This document shows, in pieces, positions 52,667 to 62,210 of a DNA stretch of 64,000 nucleotides. Position 1 is the first letter of the stretch. Every line of letters begins with the position of its first letter. The stretch is from Providencia rettgeri. Lineage in GTDB: Bacteria > Pseudomonadota > Gammaproteobacteria > Enterobacterales > Enterobacteriaceae. The stretch is from NCBI RefSeq assembly GCF_001874625.1, contig NZ_CP017671.1, forward strand, positions 992,001 through 1,056,000. Direction: 5' to 3'. Made by a program: the position numbers and the translations under genes. The notes under the pieces were generated by a model. That model was not told the origin of the DNA, made no database searches, and saw nothing but the letters and a program-made list of their open reading frames with translations.

Positions 52667-53922
52667 TGACATTAGTTAAAACATCACTACTAAGCCTGAT
52701 AGCTACATTTTTTAAAATGCTATCAGGTTTAGTGATTAATAAAGCAGTTTCTGTCTATATTGGTCCAGCAGGGCTTGCCGTTATCGGACAGTTTCAAAAT
52801 TTCAGTCAGCTTGTTCTAATCGCAGCCCAAGGGGCTATAAATAATGGTGTAGTAAAATACACGGCTGAATATGGTAAAGAAAGTGAAAAGCTTCCTTCAC
52901 TATTTAGTACTAGTATTCGTATTAGTTTTACTACATCCATCGTTGTCGGTTGTATATTAGCAATATTTTCTAACTTCTTTTCTCTTAAAATATTAGATGA
53001 TGTCCAGTATCAATTTGTTTTTATAATATTTGGTTTCACAATTATTTTATTTGTTTTAAATGGTTTGTTTTTATCTATCATTAATGGCCTTAAAGAAATA
53101 AGAAGCTATATAAAGATAAATATAATACAAAGCATATATTCATTAATTTTCACTAGCTTACTGATTTATTTTTTTGGACTAAAAGGTGCTTTAATTGCGT
53201 TAGCGACTAACCAATCCATAATATTTTTTATTATATTATTCATGCTCAGAAAGCATGAAGTAATAACATGGAAAAAATTCACTTCATCTTTTGATAGAAA
53301 GATATCTAAAAATCTTTTTTCCTACTCAGCAATGGCTATTACTTCTGCGATTATGGTTCCTACCTCACAATTTATCATTCGTGATTATATAGGAACAACC
53401 CAAGGATTAGACCAAGCAGGTTACTGGCAAGGTGTATGGTATATATCAACAACTTATTTAATGATAGTCACCACTGCTTTAAGCACATATTACCTACCAA
53501 GACTTTCAGAAATCACGAATAAGCAAGAGTTAAAAAAAGAGATTCTACAAGGTTATAAAATATTACTTCCAATTGTTATTGTATGTGGATTGATAATCTA
53601 CCTATTACGTGATTTTATTATTTATTTACTTTTCTCTGATAGTTTCACACCAATGAAACCATTGTTTACATGGCAAATTATAGGAGATGTATTTAAAATT
53701 GCATCATGGTTATTAGCATATGTAATGCTAGCAAAGGCTATGACGAGAATTTTTATCATTAGTGAAATATTTTTCTCTGTAACCTTTGTGCTGCTTTCCT
53801 ATTTTTTTATAAAATCCGAAGGTACTATAGGCGTAACATATGCTTATTGTTTGAATTATTTCTTATATATCATTGTTTTTATATTTGTCATTAATAAATA
53901 TTCTAGTGAAAATTTAAAATGA
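52663..53922 (+). CDS. wzx: O-unit flippase Wzx
   Basis: The 419 residues have 12 predicted membrane helices of the polysaccharide transport (MOP/Wzx) type, beginning with [19 protein letters not shown] and [18 protein letters not shown]. It flips the lipid-linked O-unit across the inner membrane for polymerisation by Wzy. It overlaps the aminotransferase gene (ATGATG/TGA) and the following glycosyltransferase gene. Confidence 0.9.
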   Translation: MMTLVKTSLLSLIATFFKMLSGLVINKAVSVYIGPAGLAVIGQFQNFSQLVLIAAQGAINNGVVKYTAEYGKESEKLPSLFSTSIRISFTTSIVVGCILAIFSNFFSLKILDDVQYQFVFIIFGFTIILFVLNGLFLSIINGLKEIRSYIKINIIQSIYSLIFTSLLIYFFGLKGALIALATNQSIIFFIILFMLRKHEVITWKKFTSSFDRKISKNLFSYSAMAITSAIMVPTSQFIIRDYIGTTQGLDQAGYWQGVWYISTTYLMIVTTALSTYYLPRLSEITNKQELKKEILQGYKILLPIVIVCGLIIYLLRDFIIYLLFSDSFTPMKPLFTWQIIGDVFKIASWLLAYVMLAKAMTRIFIISEIFFSVTFVLLSYFFIKSEGTIGVTYAYCLNYFLYIIVFIFVINKYSSENLK

Positions 53923-54977
53923 AAAAAAAATCAGTTTTAATATACGGTGAGTATAGTGGTTATGGGAAATCTTTAGTAAAAGGGTTTAGGGAATTAGGAT
54001 ATAGTGCGGAAGTTTTCAGTTTTTCTGGTGATGGTTTCAAGCAACTAAAGAGCGGGTTAATATTACACGGAAACAATAGACTAACAAAATTGCTATCTTT
54101 AATAACACTATTACCAAAAATATTAAAATATAAGAATATATTGGTTATGAACCCGGGTTTTTTTAATTTTACATGGTTAGGGCCATTAATCCTCTTATTA
54201 TTTAAAGCAACAAATAAGAACATTATATTACTTTGTTGTGGCGATGATGTAGAGTTTATAAAAAGAGGTAAAAGTGGTGAAGTACCAAACTGGCCATACA
54301 TAGATATACCATTACCTAAAAAAAAGTACTATAGCCGGAAAGTTGATCTTTTTATTAACTATATTGTTGCGTCCTCCGCTAATAAAATAGTTCCTGTCAT
54401 GTATGATTATAGTAAAGCATGGAGATTATCACGATTTTCACATAAAGTAACAGAAACCATACCATTAGCATGTGATGGTAATCTACAAACCATTCCTCTA
54501 AAAAACTTTAGCAATGAAAAAATAGTCATTATGCACGGCATAAATCGTGAAGGCTTCAAAGGAACTAAAATAATAAAAAAGGCATTATCTGAAATAGAGA
54601 AAAAATATGGTGATAGGGTTCAAATTATATTACCAGAAAAATTACCTTTTGCTGAATATCTTAAAGTCATGGAGTCTGCTGATATCGCTATTGACCAAAC
54701 TAAAGGCAACTCATATGGAATGAATGCAATATATAGTATGTTTGCAGGGCATGTTGTTTTAGCTCCTGCTAATGATATGTTTAAACGCGACTTATCAGTT
54801 AAAAACTGCCCTATTATCACAATAAATAATAGTGAGGATTCTATTTATCAACAATTATCGTTATTGATTAATAACTATAGTTTAATTAATAAACTAAAGT
54901 ATGAAACTCAATCATATGCGCTTACCACACACGCGCCTAAATTAATTGCAGAAAAAATATCAAAGTACTTAAACTGA
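53919..54977 (+). CDS. GT-B-type glycosyltransferase
   Basis: The 352-residue soluble protein starts 4 bp inside wzx and begins SVLIYGEYSGYGKSLVKGF. A Rossmann-like first half is followed by a nucleotide-sugar-binding second half with KIVIMHGINREGFKGTK and SADIAIDQTKGNSYGMNA. The fold is that of GT-B enzymes, but the family number and linkage cannot be assigned. It probably adds one sugar of the O-unit on undecaprenyl pyrophosphate. It is the last gene before the mobile unit. Confidence 0.75.
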   Translation: MKKKSVLIYGEYSGYGKSLVKGFRELGYSAEVFSFSGDGFKQLKSGLILHGNNRLTKLLSLITLLPKILKYKNILVMNPGFFNFTWLGPLILLLFKATNKNIILLCCGDDVEFIKRGKSGEVPNWPYIDIPLPKKKYYSRKVDLFINYIVASSANKIVPVMYDYSKAWRLSRFSHKVTETIPLACDGNLQTIPLKNFSNEKIVIMHGINREGFKGTKIIKKALSEIEKKYGDRVQIILPEKLPFAEYLKVMESADIAIDQTKGNSYGMNAIYSMFAGHVVLAPANDMFKRDLSVKNCPIITINNSEDSIYQQLSLLINNYSLINKLKYETQSYALTTHAPKLIAEKISKYLN

Positions 54978-55017
54978 TAACATTAACTATATGATACTAG
55001 TCTCTATTTTTATCTAA

Positions 55018-55550
55018 GAACCTATCCCAAAAGGAATTGTCAGATAATACATAATGATAATTTATGACGGCAAAGCATGGTGGGCAACAAGTGGCAAATC
55101 AGTGATGAACTCTGGGAGAAAATGGCTCCTCTCATCCCGGAGCATAGAACTCAACACCCGCTGGGTACGCACCGCAAGCGGGTTGATAATCGCGCTGCAA
55201 TGAACGCCATTTTCTTCGTACTCAGGACGGGTTGCCAGTGGAATGCGCTAAATGCCACCGGTATATGCTCGTCAAGCTCTGCTCATCGCCGATTTCAGGA
55301 GTGGCGGGATGCTGGCGTATTTGAACGCTTCTGGCAAAACGGGTTGCTTGCTTGCGAACAGTTGGACGCTATTGACTGGTCGTGGCTGTCGATGGATGGT
55401 TGTATGACCAAATCACCGCTGGCAGGCTCAAAAAAACAGGCAGGAACCCAACAGACCGGGGGGAAACGGGGCGTAAAGCGCAGTCTGATGACTGACGGGA
55501 ACGGGCTTCCGCTTGCACTGGTTGTCGCTGGAGCAAATACGCACGACATA
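55018..55550 (+). pseudogene. Truncated IS5-family transposase (copy A)
   Basis: The frame from ATG 55077 has the IS5-family N-terminus (WQISDELWEKMAPLIPEHRT, then FFVLRTGCQWNALN) and the first catalytic Asp region (DWSWLSMDGCM). It leaves transposase homology after GANTHDI at about 55550. The second and third catalytic residues are missing. The frame continues by chance through the glycosyltransferase tail to 55700. Confidence 0.85.
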
Positions 55551-55658
55551 AATAAAGCCGCAATATCCGCAATATCATTATGTTATAAATTTATGATGAA
55601 ATTTCCATTGAAATTATCTAGCTATAAATTACTATTCAAAATTTTGATGAAAATATCG
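55551..55658 (+). pseudogene. 3' tail of a disrupted glycosyltransferase gene (continues at 57202-57239)
   Basis: In frame with the IS5 remnant, codons read AAISAISLCYKFMMKFPL and YKLLFKILMKIS. If the IS66-type element and one target duplication are removed, they run on FQNILKYRM and stop at 57237-57239. This Lys-rich hydrophobic end resembles the C-terminus of family 2 glycosyltransferases such as the one at 63094. It was probably the gene that preceded wzy, beheaded by the IS5 and then split by the IS66-type element. Confidence 0.55.
55651..55658 (+). repeat. 8-bp target site duplication, left
   Basis: AAATATCG directly precedes the left end of the IS66-type element and recurs at 57202-57209 directly after its right end. 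IS66-family elements generate 8-bp duplications. Confidence 0.9.
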
Positions 55659-57201
55659 GTAACTATTCACCCGCGAGCTATTGACGGTGGTTTACGCTAG
55701 GAATGCTGGCACCTGATAATTCACTTTGAGCATATGGTGTTCGACGATTTCACGTAACCATTTATAGGCTGAGATCTGCTGAAGCTTGGCAGTCTCTATA
55801 AGTGAGAACATACGTTCACGGAACAGATCGCCTCTATATGAGCGAGTCACGTAGCAGCACTTTCTCATCAATATATAATTACGCAGGACACGCTCTGCGG
55901 CATTGTTCGTTAACGGGCAGTCTGGATCATCCATAAAGCGCCACACCATAGCATCATCAGACATGAGATTTCGGCACCGACCTCGATAACGTTTCGAACA
56001 TTGATAACTGCCCAGTTTGAGCCAATGAAGCCAGCTTTTTCTTAACCGCCTGAGCCGGCGATAGTATTGGGTTTTGGTGAGCTTCTCTTCGATATATCGG
56101 TGATGGCACCTGAACACACTGTGGGCGATCAACGCGAGTTTTTCCCCGATTTTTTGATTTTCAGGACAAACACTCTCCTCGATAGCGATGACGTTTCGTA
56201 AGATGTGCGCCCAACATAGTTGCCGTTTTGATTCATCAATGTATTTGTAGGCTGAGTATTGGTCGGTCACTAAAAGGTGTGAAACAGCTTCTCCAAGCAA
56301 TCGCTTAGCCGCATGTTGGTTTCGACCGCTGTTGATTTGGAAAAAGGCAACGTCATTACTCAGGGCTGCCCACATCCAGCGTTTCTCATTATTACGTTGA
56401 TGCGAGGTTTCATCGGCCATAATCAGTTGAGAGGCTTTGACTGTTTCATGGATTTGCGTATGAGTATCTGCTAAGTACTCCGTTACTCGTCCTTGTGCGG
56501 CTGATATTGCACCTGTAGAGAAGTTAAGCTGAAACACATCTTTCAGCATAGATAGTATTTTACCGATGCTTTGATGGTGCTGCGTCGCTTGGATTGCGAT
56601 AAAACTATGTAGATTTGGGCTCATCTGAACATCAGAGACATGCTCCGGAAGCTCTGCTTGATGCTTATCACCACACCATGAGCACTCACCTTTGAAGACC
56701 TGATGCTCAACAAGTGTGTAAGAGATATCTGGCAAATCAAAAATTTGGTGTCGTTTATAAGGTTTTCTATTTGGAATAACACAGCCACCGCAATGGCATG
56801 TTTTCTTTGGTAAGTATTGCTCAACCGAGGCACTGTCTTCAATAGAGTGAAGCAGTCGGCGGTGGCCTTTATGACCTGGCTGAGCTCCTGGCTTTTTTCC
56901 AGATTTTTTCCGATTCGGCGAAGTATTCTTAGCTTTATTATGCAAAGACTGTTGGGATGACGGCACAGAAGAGTTACGGCTATTTTGGTTTAGTCGGTCT
57001 TCAAGTTCGGCCAGCTTATTCCATAGAAAATGGATGATATCTTTCGCCTCTTCAGGCGAATCGAAATCTGGTGGTGGAGGTAGTGTTTTCTTATTCATAC
57101 CTTCAGATTGCCAGCTCAGAAAGATCACTCAAGTCGAATATGGGATCAAGTTAACCTCGTCACATAACTTTGCTGTCAAGGCATCGCGGGTGAAGAGTTA
57201 C
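55659..57201 (-). mobile_element. IS66-type insertion sequence (single-transposase form), copy A
   Basis: The element is 1,543 bp, bounded by GTAACTATTCACCCGCG at the left and the complement of GTAACTCTTCACCCGCG at the right (16 of 17 identical). It is flanked by the 8-bp duplication AAATATCG. It carries only tnpC and no tnpA/tnpB accessory genes, as in the short ISBst12-like group. Confidence 0.9.
55692..57098 (-). CDS. IS66-family transposase TnpC (copy A)
   Basis: The protein has 468 residues from the ATG at 57098 (GAAGG upstream). It shows an N-terminal leucine-zipper-like helix (LWNKLAELEDRLNQNS), a basic GAQPGHKGHRR linker and a zinc site CHCGGC/CSWCGD. The DDE catalytic core follows: LIMADETS, LVTDQYSAYK and the Glu in TNNAAERVLRN. 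All catalytic parts are present, so it is likely active. The long frame start at 57128 is not supported. Confidence 0.92.
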   Translation of the reverse strand: MNKKTLPPPPDFDSPEEAKDIIHFLWNKLAELEDRLNQNSRNSSVPSSQQSLHNKAKNTSPNRKKSGKKPGAQPGHKGHRRLLHSIEDSASVEQYLPKKTCHCGGCVIPNRKPYKRHQIFDLPDISYTLVEHQVFKGECSWCGDKHQAELPEHVSDVQMSPNLHSFIAIQATQHHQSIGKILSMLKDVFQLNFSTGAISAAQGRVTEYLADTHTQIHETVKASQLIMADETSHQRNNEKRWMWAALSNDVAFFQINSGRNQHAAKRLLGEAVSHLLVTDQYSAYKYIDESKRQLCWAHILRNVIAIEESVCPENQKIGEKLALIAHSVFRCHHRYIEEKLTKTQYYRRLRRLRKSWLHWLKLGSYQCSKRYRGRCRNLMSDDAMVWRFMDDPDCPLTNNAAERVLRNYILMRKCCYVTRSYRGDLFRERMFSLIETAKLQQISAYKWLREIVEHHMLKVNYQVPAFLA

Positions 57202-57209
57202 AAATATCG
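57202..57209 (+). repeat. 8-bp target site duplication, right
   Basis: AAATATCG follows the right end of the IS66-type element and repeats 55651-55658. Sequence beyond it completes the reading frame interrupted on the left. Confidence 0.9.
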
Positions 57210-57243
57210 TTCCAAAATATATTAAAGTATAGGATGTAATAGT

Positions 57244-58173
57244 GTGTCTTTATTAAATTATATTTTCCGATTTTTACTTTTAACGCCATGTATATATTTT
57301 CTATATTACCCATTTAAATATAACCCTGACTATATAAACTATTTTTCTGATTACGAAAATAGTTCATTTTCATATGATTTCTTATATGAATGGCTGTCTT
57401 ATTCTATAAAGGTATTATTTGATTTGAACTTTAATGATTATTGGCTGTTATTGATGTTTTTTCAAATAGCTCTAATGGCTATCGTATATAATCGTTTTGT
57501 GTTATTATTACTTGCTTATCCAATAATAATTTCCTTAAGCCAATTTTTATATGGAACACAAGTAAGATATTCAATATCCATATTGTTTTTAATAATTTCA
57601 ATCAGATTAATAAATAGAACTTTTAAGACACTTCCTACTATTTTAATACCTATACTATTTCATTATGGCATGGCTATTCTTGCACTGCTTTTTATTTTCA
57701 CAAGGAAATTAAACTATCACTATTTAATTATTAATAAAGCAAAAGGGTTCTTATTGTTAACATCATCGATTATACTGATAAATTTAGCGTTATTAAATAT
57801 AGAAAGTATAATTCAATTTACCCGATTTGAATATTATATTGGCTCAGACTCCTATCTTGGAAATAAATCATGGTCTTCAATTCTATTTATATTCGTCTTT
57901 TTAGTATTATTAATTTATGGAATAAAAGTAAATGTTAGTTATAGAATACCTATAGTCAAATTATCTATTGTCATTCTTTTTTTTTGTTTATCTACATCTT
58001 CAATTGCAGTCTTATCTGGACGAGCTTTACTTGTCTTCTTAGTTATTTCTCCCATATTGATATATGAATTATTTAGAATATCAAAATTGAATTCATATAC
58101 TGCTCTACTGCTAATCTTATACATTGTAACGAACATATCCTTTTATATTAAAAATGACTATTACTTTTATTAA
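57244..58173 (+). CDS. wzy: O-antigen polymerase Wzy (EpsG-like)
   Basis: The 309-residue protein has about nine or ten membrane helices and a periplasmic loop near residues 195-210 (RFEYYIGSDSYLGNKSW). It shows FLYGTQVRYSISILFL in the Arg-containing style of EpsG/Wzy proteins. The start is GTG at 57244, with AGGATG upstream in the tail of the broken glycosyltransferase gene, so it was once translationally coupled to it. Insertion of the IS66-type element upstream may lower or alter its expression. With wzx it defines a Wzx/Wzy-dependent pathway. Confidence 0.75.
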   Translation: MSLLNYIFRFLLLTPCIYFLYYPFKYNPDYINYFSDYENSSFSYDFLYEWLSYSIKVLFDLNFNDYWLLLMFFQIALMAIVYNRFVLLLLAYPIIISLSQFLYGTQVRYSISILFLIISIRLINRTFKTLPTILIPILFHYGMAILALLFIFTRKLNYHYLIINKAKGFLLLTSSIILINLALLNIESIIQFTRFEYYIGSDSYLGNKSWSSILFIFVFLVLLIYGIKVNVSYRIPIVKLSIVILFFCLSTSSIAVLSGRALLVFLVISPILIYELFRISKLNSYTALLLILYIVTNISFYIKNDYYFY

Positions 58174-59223
58174 ATGAAACTATTACACTTATACCATAAA
58201 ACATATAATGCCGGTGATGGTATTACTAATGTTGTATCTAATTTATCTAAATATCAGAACAAAATACCACATATAGAAAGTTTCCACCTTGCTTTTTCCT
58301 CTGATGATAAGTTAAAGCAAAAGGCTGAATTTAAAACAATTTCTTTTTTTAAATTGCTCTTTCAGATAAAGTCTTACTCTCCAGATTTTATCTATGTGCA
58401 CGGTGTTTTTAGTATAAAATCACCTATTTTAATTACATTACTGAAACTGATGGGGTTCAAAATAATACTTGTTCCTCATTGTTCTTTAATGAAAAGAACT
58501 ATACTTCATAAAAAAATAAAGAAGTCAATTTACCTTTCTATATTTAAAAAAATATCATTTCAACATGTTAACTTCATACAATACTTAAATGAAGAAGAAA
58601 AGAATGATTCTATTTTTATTTCTAATAAAATAAAAACATATATTTTACCTAATGGAGTGAATGTGAATGCTGTCATAAAGCAAAAAAACTTTAAAAAAAT
58701 AAAACCTTTCTATTTAGGTAGGTGTGATATTTACCATAAAGGATTGGATCTATTAATAAACAGTCTTAATATTTTTTATAAAAAAACACAAAGTAATATT
58801 TTATTTAATATCTACGGTGCTAATAAAAAACAAACTATTGAATTAATAAATCTAAAACCCAATAAAAATATTATAATTAGGCCACCTATATTTGGACTTG
58901 AAAAAGAAGAAGTTTTAGAAAGTAATAATATATTTATTATGACCTCTCGTTACGAAGGCCTACCAGTAGCAGTATTAGAAGCACTAGCGTATGGAAACAT
59001 TTGCTTACTAACTGAAGGGACTAACATGGCGAAAATTGTAAAAAAACATAATTGTGGCTTTGTTATAAACAATATAAATGACATTTATTATACTTTAAAC
59101 AAAATAAAAAATATGCCTGATAACGAATTAATAGAAATGTCAACTAATGCAAAAAAATTAGTAAATGAAAGTTATAATTGGCAGTCAATTGCTAATTTAT
59201 CTATAAGAAAAATAATTAGTTAA
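58174..59223 (+). CDS. Family 4-type glycosyltransferase
   Basis: The 349-residue GT-B enzyme starts immediately after wzy. The C-terminal half has KPFYLGRCDIYHKGLDLLI and the E-x7-E signature region SRYEGLPVAVLEALAYGN, diagnostic of GT4. The N-terminal half has YNAGDGITNVVSNLSKY and FIYVHGVFS. Very A+T-rich codon use sets it apart from rmlB/rmlA and is typical of O-antigen specificity genes. Confidence 0.88.
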   Translation: MKLLHLYHKTYNAGDGITNVVSNLSKYQNKIPHIESFHLAFSSDDKLKQKAEFKTISFFKLLFQIKSYSPDFIYVHGVFSIKSPILITLLKLMGFKIILVPHCSLMKRTILHKKIKKSIYLSIFKKISFQHVNFIQYLNEEEKNDSIFISNKIKTYILPNGVNVNAVIKQKNFKKIKPFYLGRCDIYHKGLDLLINSLNIFYKKTQSNILFNIYGANKKQTIELINLKPNKNIIIRPPIFGLEKEEVLESNNIFIMTSRYEGLPVAVLEALAYGNICLLTEGTNMAKIVKKHNCGFVINNINDIYYTLNKIKNMPDNELIEMSTNAKKLVNESYNWQSIANLSIRKIIS

Positions 59224-59570
59224 TTTATATTCCATACTATTGAGGTAACTACTTTCAACGAAATTAAAACAACTATAGCATAATGCGACCCTAATTCTAA
59301 ATGAAGTAAAAATTTAATATTTTTTATGAAAAAGATTAGTGTGTATTAACCTTTCCGGTATAAAAATAGGTGGCAGATGGAGCTATTATAATGGTTTCGC
59401 CAAAAATAAAAAATGCCTCCAAATACTGAGCAATGACGGCTCGGTATGAAAAATGAGCCAAAAAATCAAAAAAGACTATAATGGCCTGCATGTTCTAGTT
59501 ATAGAATATACTATGTCAAACTCAGAGTATTAAAATAGATATTACTATGCTTCGTTTAGTTATAAATTTA
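59224..59570. other. 347-bp spacer before copy B of the hybrid unit
   Basis: No open gene is seen. About 59380-59500 contains broken short frames and A-rich runs, possibly debris of an earlier insertion, but nothing nameable. Confidence 0.4.
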
Positions 59571-60103
59571 GAATCTATCCCAAAAGGAATTGTCAGATAA
59601 TACATAATGATAATTTATGACGGCAAAGCATGGTGGGCAACAAGTGGCAAATCAGTGATGAACTCTGGGAGAAAATGGCTCCTCTCATCCCGGAGCATAG
59701 AACTCAACACCCGCTGGGTACGCACCGCAAGCGGGTTGATAATCGCGCTGCAATGAACGCCATTTTCTTCGTACTCAGGACGGGTTGCCAGTGGAATGCG
59801 CTAAATGCCACCGGTATATGCTCGTCAAGCTCTGCTCATCGCCGATTTCAGGAGTGGCGGGATGCTGGCGTATTTGAACGCTTCTGGCAAAACGAGTTGC
59901 TTGCTTGCGAACAGTTGGACGCTATTGACTGGTCGTGGCTGTCGATGGATGGTTGTATGACCAAATCACCGCTGGCAGGCTCAAAAAAACAGGCAGGAAC
60001 CCAACAGACCGGGGGGAAACGGGGCGTAAAGCGCAGTCTGATGACTGACGGGAACGGGCTTCCGCTTGCACTGGTTGTCGCTGGAGCAAATACGCACGAC
60101 ATA
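59571..60103 (+). pseudogene. Truncated IS5-family transposase (copy B)
   Basis: This is the same truncated reading frame as copy A (ATG at 59630), with one Gly-to-Glu change in FWQNELLACEQ. It lacks the C-terminal part of the catalytic domain. Confidence 0.85.
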
Positions 60104-60211
60104 AATAAAGCCGCAATATCCGCAATATCATTATGTTATAAATTTATGATGAAATTTCCATTGAAATTATCTAGCTATAAATTACTATTCAAAATTTTGA
60201 TGAAAATATCG

Positions 60212-61754
60212 GTAACTATTCACCCGCGAGCTATTGACGGTGGTTTACGCTAGGAATGCTGGCACCTGATAATTCACTTTGAGCATATGGTGTTCGACGA
60301 TTTCACGTAACCATTTATAGGCTGAGATCTGCTGAAGCTTGGCAGTTTCTATAAGTGAGAACATACGTTCACGGAACAGATCGCCTCTATATGAGCGAGT
60401 CACGTAGCAGCACTTTCTCATCAATATATAATTACGCAGGACACGCTCTGCGGCATTGTTCGTTAACGGGCAGTCTGGATCATCCATAAAGCGCCACACC
60501 ATAGCATCATCAGACATGAGATTTCGGCACCGACCTCGATAACGTTTCGAACATTGATAACTGCCCAGTTTGAGCCAATGAAGCCAGCTTTTTCTTAACC
60601 GCCTGAGCCGGCGATAGTATTGGGTTTTGGTGAGCTTCTCTTCGATATATCGGTGATGGCACCTGAACACACTGTGGGCGATCAACGCGAGTTTTTCCCC
60701 GATTTTTTGATTTTCAGGACAAACACTCTCCTCGATAGCGATGACGTTTCGTAAGATGTGCGCCCAACATAGTTGCCGTTTTGATTCATCAATGTATTTG
60801 TAGGCTGAGTATTGGTCGGTCACTAAAAGGTGTGAAACAGCTTCTCCAAGCAATCGCTTAGCCGCATGTTGGTTTCGACCGCTGTTGATTTGGAAAAAGG
60901 CAACGTCATTACTCAGGGCTGCCCACATCCAGCGTTTCTCATTATTACGTTGATGCGAGGTTTCATCGGCCATAATCAGTTGAGAGGCTTTGACTGTTTC
61001 ATGGATTTGCGTATGAGTATCTGCTAAGTACTCCGTTACTCGTCCTTGTGCGGCTGATATTGCACCTGTAGAGAAGTTAAGCTGAAACACATCTTTCAGC
61101 ATAGATAGTATTTTACCGATGCTTTGATGGTGCTGCGTCGCTTGGATTGCGATAAAACTATGTAGATTTGGGCTCATCTGAACATCAGAGACATGCTCCG
61201 GAAGCTCTGCTTGATGCTTATCACCACACCATGAGCACTCACCTTTGAAGACCTGATGCTCAACAAGTGTGTAAGAGATATCTGGCAAATCAAAAATTTG
61301 GTGTCGTTTATAAGGTTTTCTATTTGGAATAACACAGCCACCGCAATGGCATGTTTTCTTTGGTAAGTATTGCTCAACCGAGGCACTGTCTTCAATAGAG
61401 TGAAGCAGTCGGCGGTGGCCTTTATGACCTGGCTGAGCTCCTGGCTTTTTTCCAGATTTTTTCCGATTCGGCGAAGTATTCTTAGCTTTATTATGCAAAG
61501 ACTGTTGGGATGACGGCACAGAAGAGTTACGGCTATTTTGGTTTAGTCGGTCTTCAAGTTCGGCCAGCTTATTCCATAGAAAATGGATGATATCTTTCGC
61601 CTCTTCAGGCGAATCGAAATCTGGTGGTGGAGGTAGTGTTTTCTTATTCATACCTTCAGATTGCCAGCTCAGAAAGATCACTCAAGTCGAATATGGGATC
61701 AAGTTAACCTCGTCACATAACTTTGCTGTCAAGGCATCGCGGGTGAAGAGTTAC
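60212..61754 (-). mobile_element. IS66-type insertion sequence, copy B
   Basis: It has the same 1,543-bp element and terminal repeats as copy A. The left flank is AAATATCG as in copy A, while the right flank differs, with no target duplication. Confidence 0.88.
60245..61651 (-). CDS. IS66-family transposase TnpC (copy B)
   Basis: The 468 residues are identical in the translated product to copy A. One silent C/T difference near the 3' end was noticed at the DNA level. The start at 61651 is chosen as in copy A. Two identical full transposases 4.5 kb apart make recombination across wzy and the GT4 gene likely. Confidence 0.92.
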   Translation of the reverse strand: MNKKTLPPPPDFDSPEEAKDIIHFLWNKLAELEDRLNQNSRNSSVPSSQQSLHNKAKNTSPNRKKSGKKPGAQPGHKGHRRLLHSIEDSASVEQYLPKKTCHCGGCVIPNRKPYKRHQIFDLPDISYTLVEHQVFKGECSWCGDKHQAELPEHVSDVQMSPNLHSFIAIQATQHHQSIGKILSMLKDVFQLNFSTGAISAAQGRVTEYLADTHTQIHETVKASQLIMADETSHQRNNEKRWMWAALSNDVAFFQINSGRNQHAAKRLLGEAVSHLLVTDQYSAYKYIDESKRQLCWAHILRNVIAIEESVCPENQKIGEKLALIAHSVFRCHHRYIEEKLTKTQYYRRLRRLRKSWLHWLKLGSYQCSKRYRGRCRNLMSDDAMVWRFMDDPDCPLTNNAAERVLRNYILMRKCCYVTRSYRGDLFRERMFSLIETAKLQQISAYKWLREIVEHHMLKVNYQVPAFLA

Positions 61755-62210
61755 GTATAAGGTTTTGGTTACAGTGATAATATATTTTATGCGGTAATTA
61801 ATCCCTATTGAGATAGGCTCTGAATGAGATAAAATGCTCTTCCATTAATTTATAATGTTTATTGTTGTCAGTATTTTTTATTTTTTATTTGCACTCCTTT
61901 AATTGTTTAACTATATTTTAGATTTTACAGGATGGCGCTCTTACTAGATTTACAAAAGTAATTTAAGGATTAGCTTTTTGGTAATATGATGGTTTATCAC
62001 ATAGTAAGTACTATTTTATTTAAAAATTTAATATAACGTATTGACATTAAACTATTTCTTATGGATAATTTTGTTTTTGACATTATTTATACTATCAGTC
62101 TCTTACGCTATGATTTCATAATCAAAACCTTTATTTGTTCTTAAATTTAAAATTTTTTTTGAAAAAATTTTAAAAAAGCCACTCTTTCATATAACCGAGG
62201 AATTATAATA
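61755..62210. other. 456-bp A+T-rich spacer
   Basis: No credible frame. Composition is like that of the flanking O-antigen genes. AACCGAGGAATT near 62196-62207 is the ribosome-binding region of the next gene. Confidence 0.5.

Larger units (their letters stand above)
55018..57201. mobile_element. Hybrid mobile unit, copy A (truncated IS5 + glycosyltransferase tail + IS66-type element)
   Basis: The unit starts at GAACCTATCCC (IS5-type end), keeps about 533 bp of an IS5-family element and joins a glycosyltransferase 3' tail. It ends with a complete IS66-type element at 55659-57201. The same 2,184 bp recur at 59571-61754 (constant offset 4553; differences noticed are at 55021 C/T, one G/A giving Gly/Glu, and one C/T in the transposase gene). 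Its first 78 bp recur at 63923. Confidence 0.85.
59571..61754. mobile_element. Hybrid mobile unit, copy B
   Basis: This is a repeat of 55018-57201 over its full 2,184 bp, from the IS5-type end GAATCTATCCC to the IS66 right end. It includes the glycosyltransferase tail and the left AAATATCG. The sequence after the right end (GTATAAGG) does not repeat AAATATCG, so the IS66-type element did not insert here by itself. The whole hybrid was copied as a unit. Confidence 0.85.

Noticed and set aside
55295-55578. Minus-strand frames opposite the truncated IS5 transposase (also in copy B)
   Set aside because: They are antisense shadows present identically in both copies because the DNA is identical.
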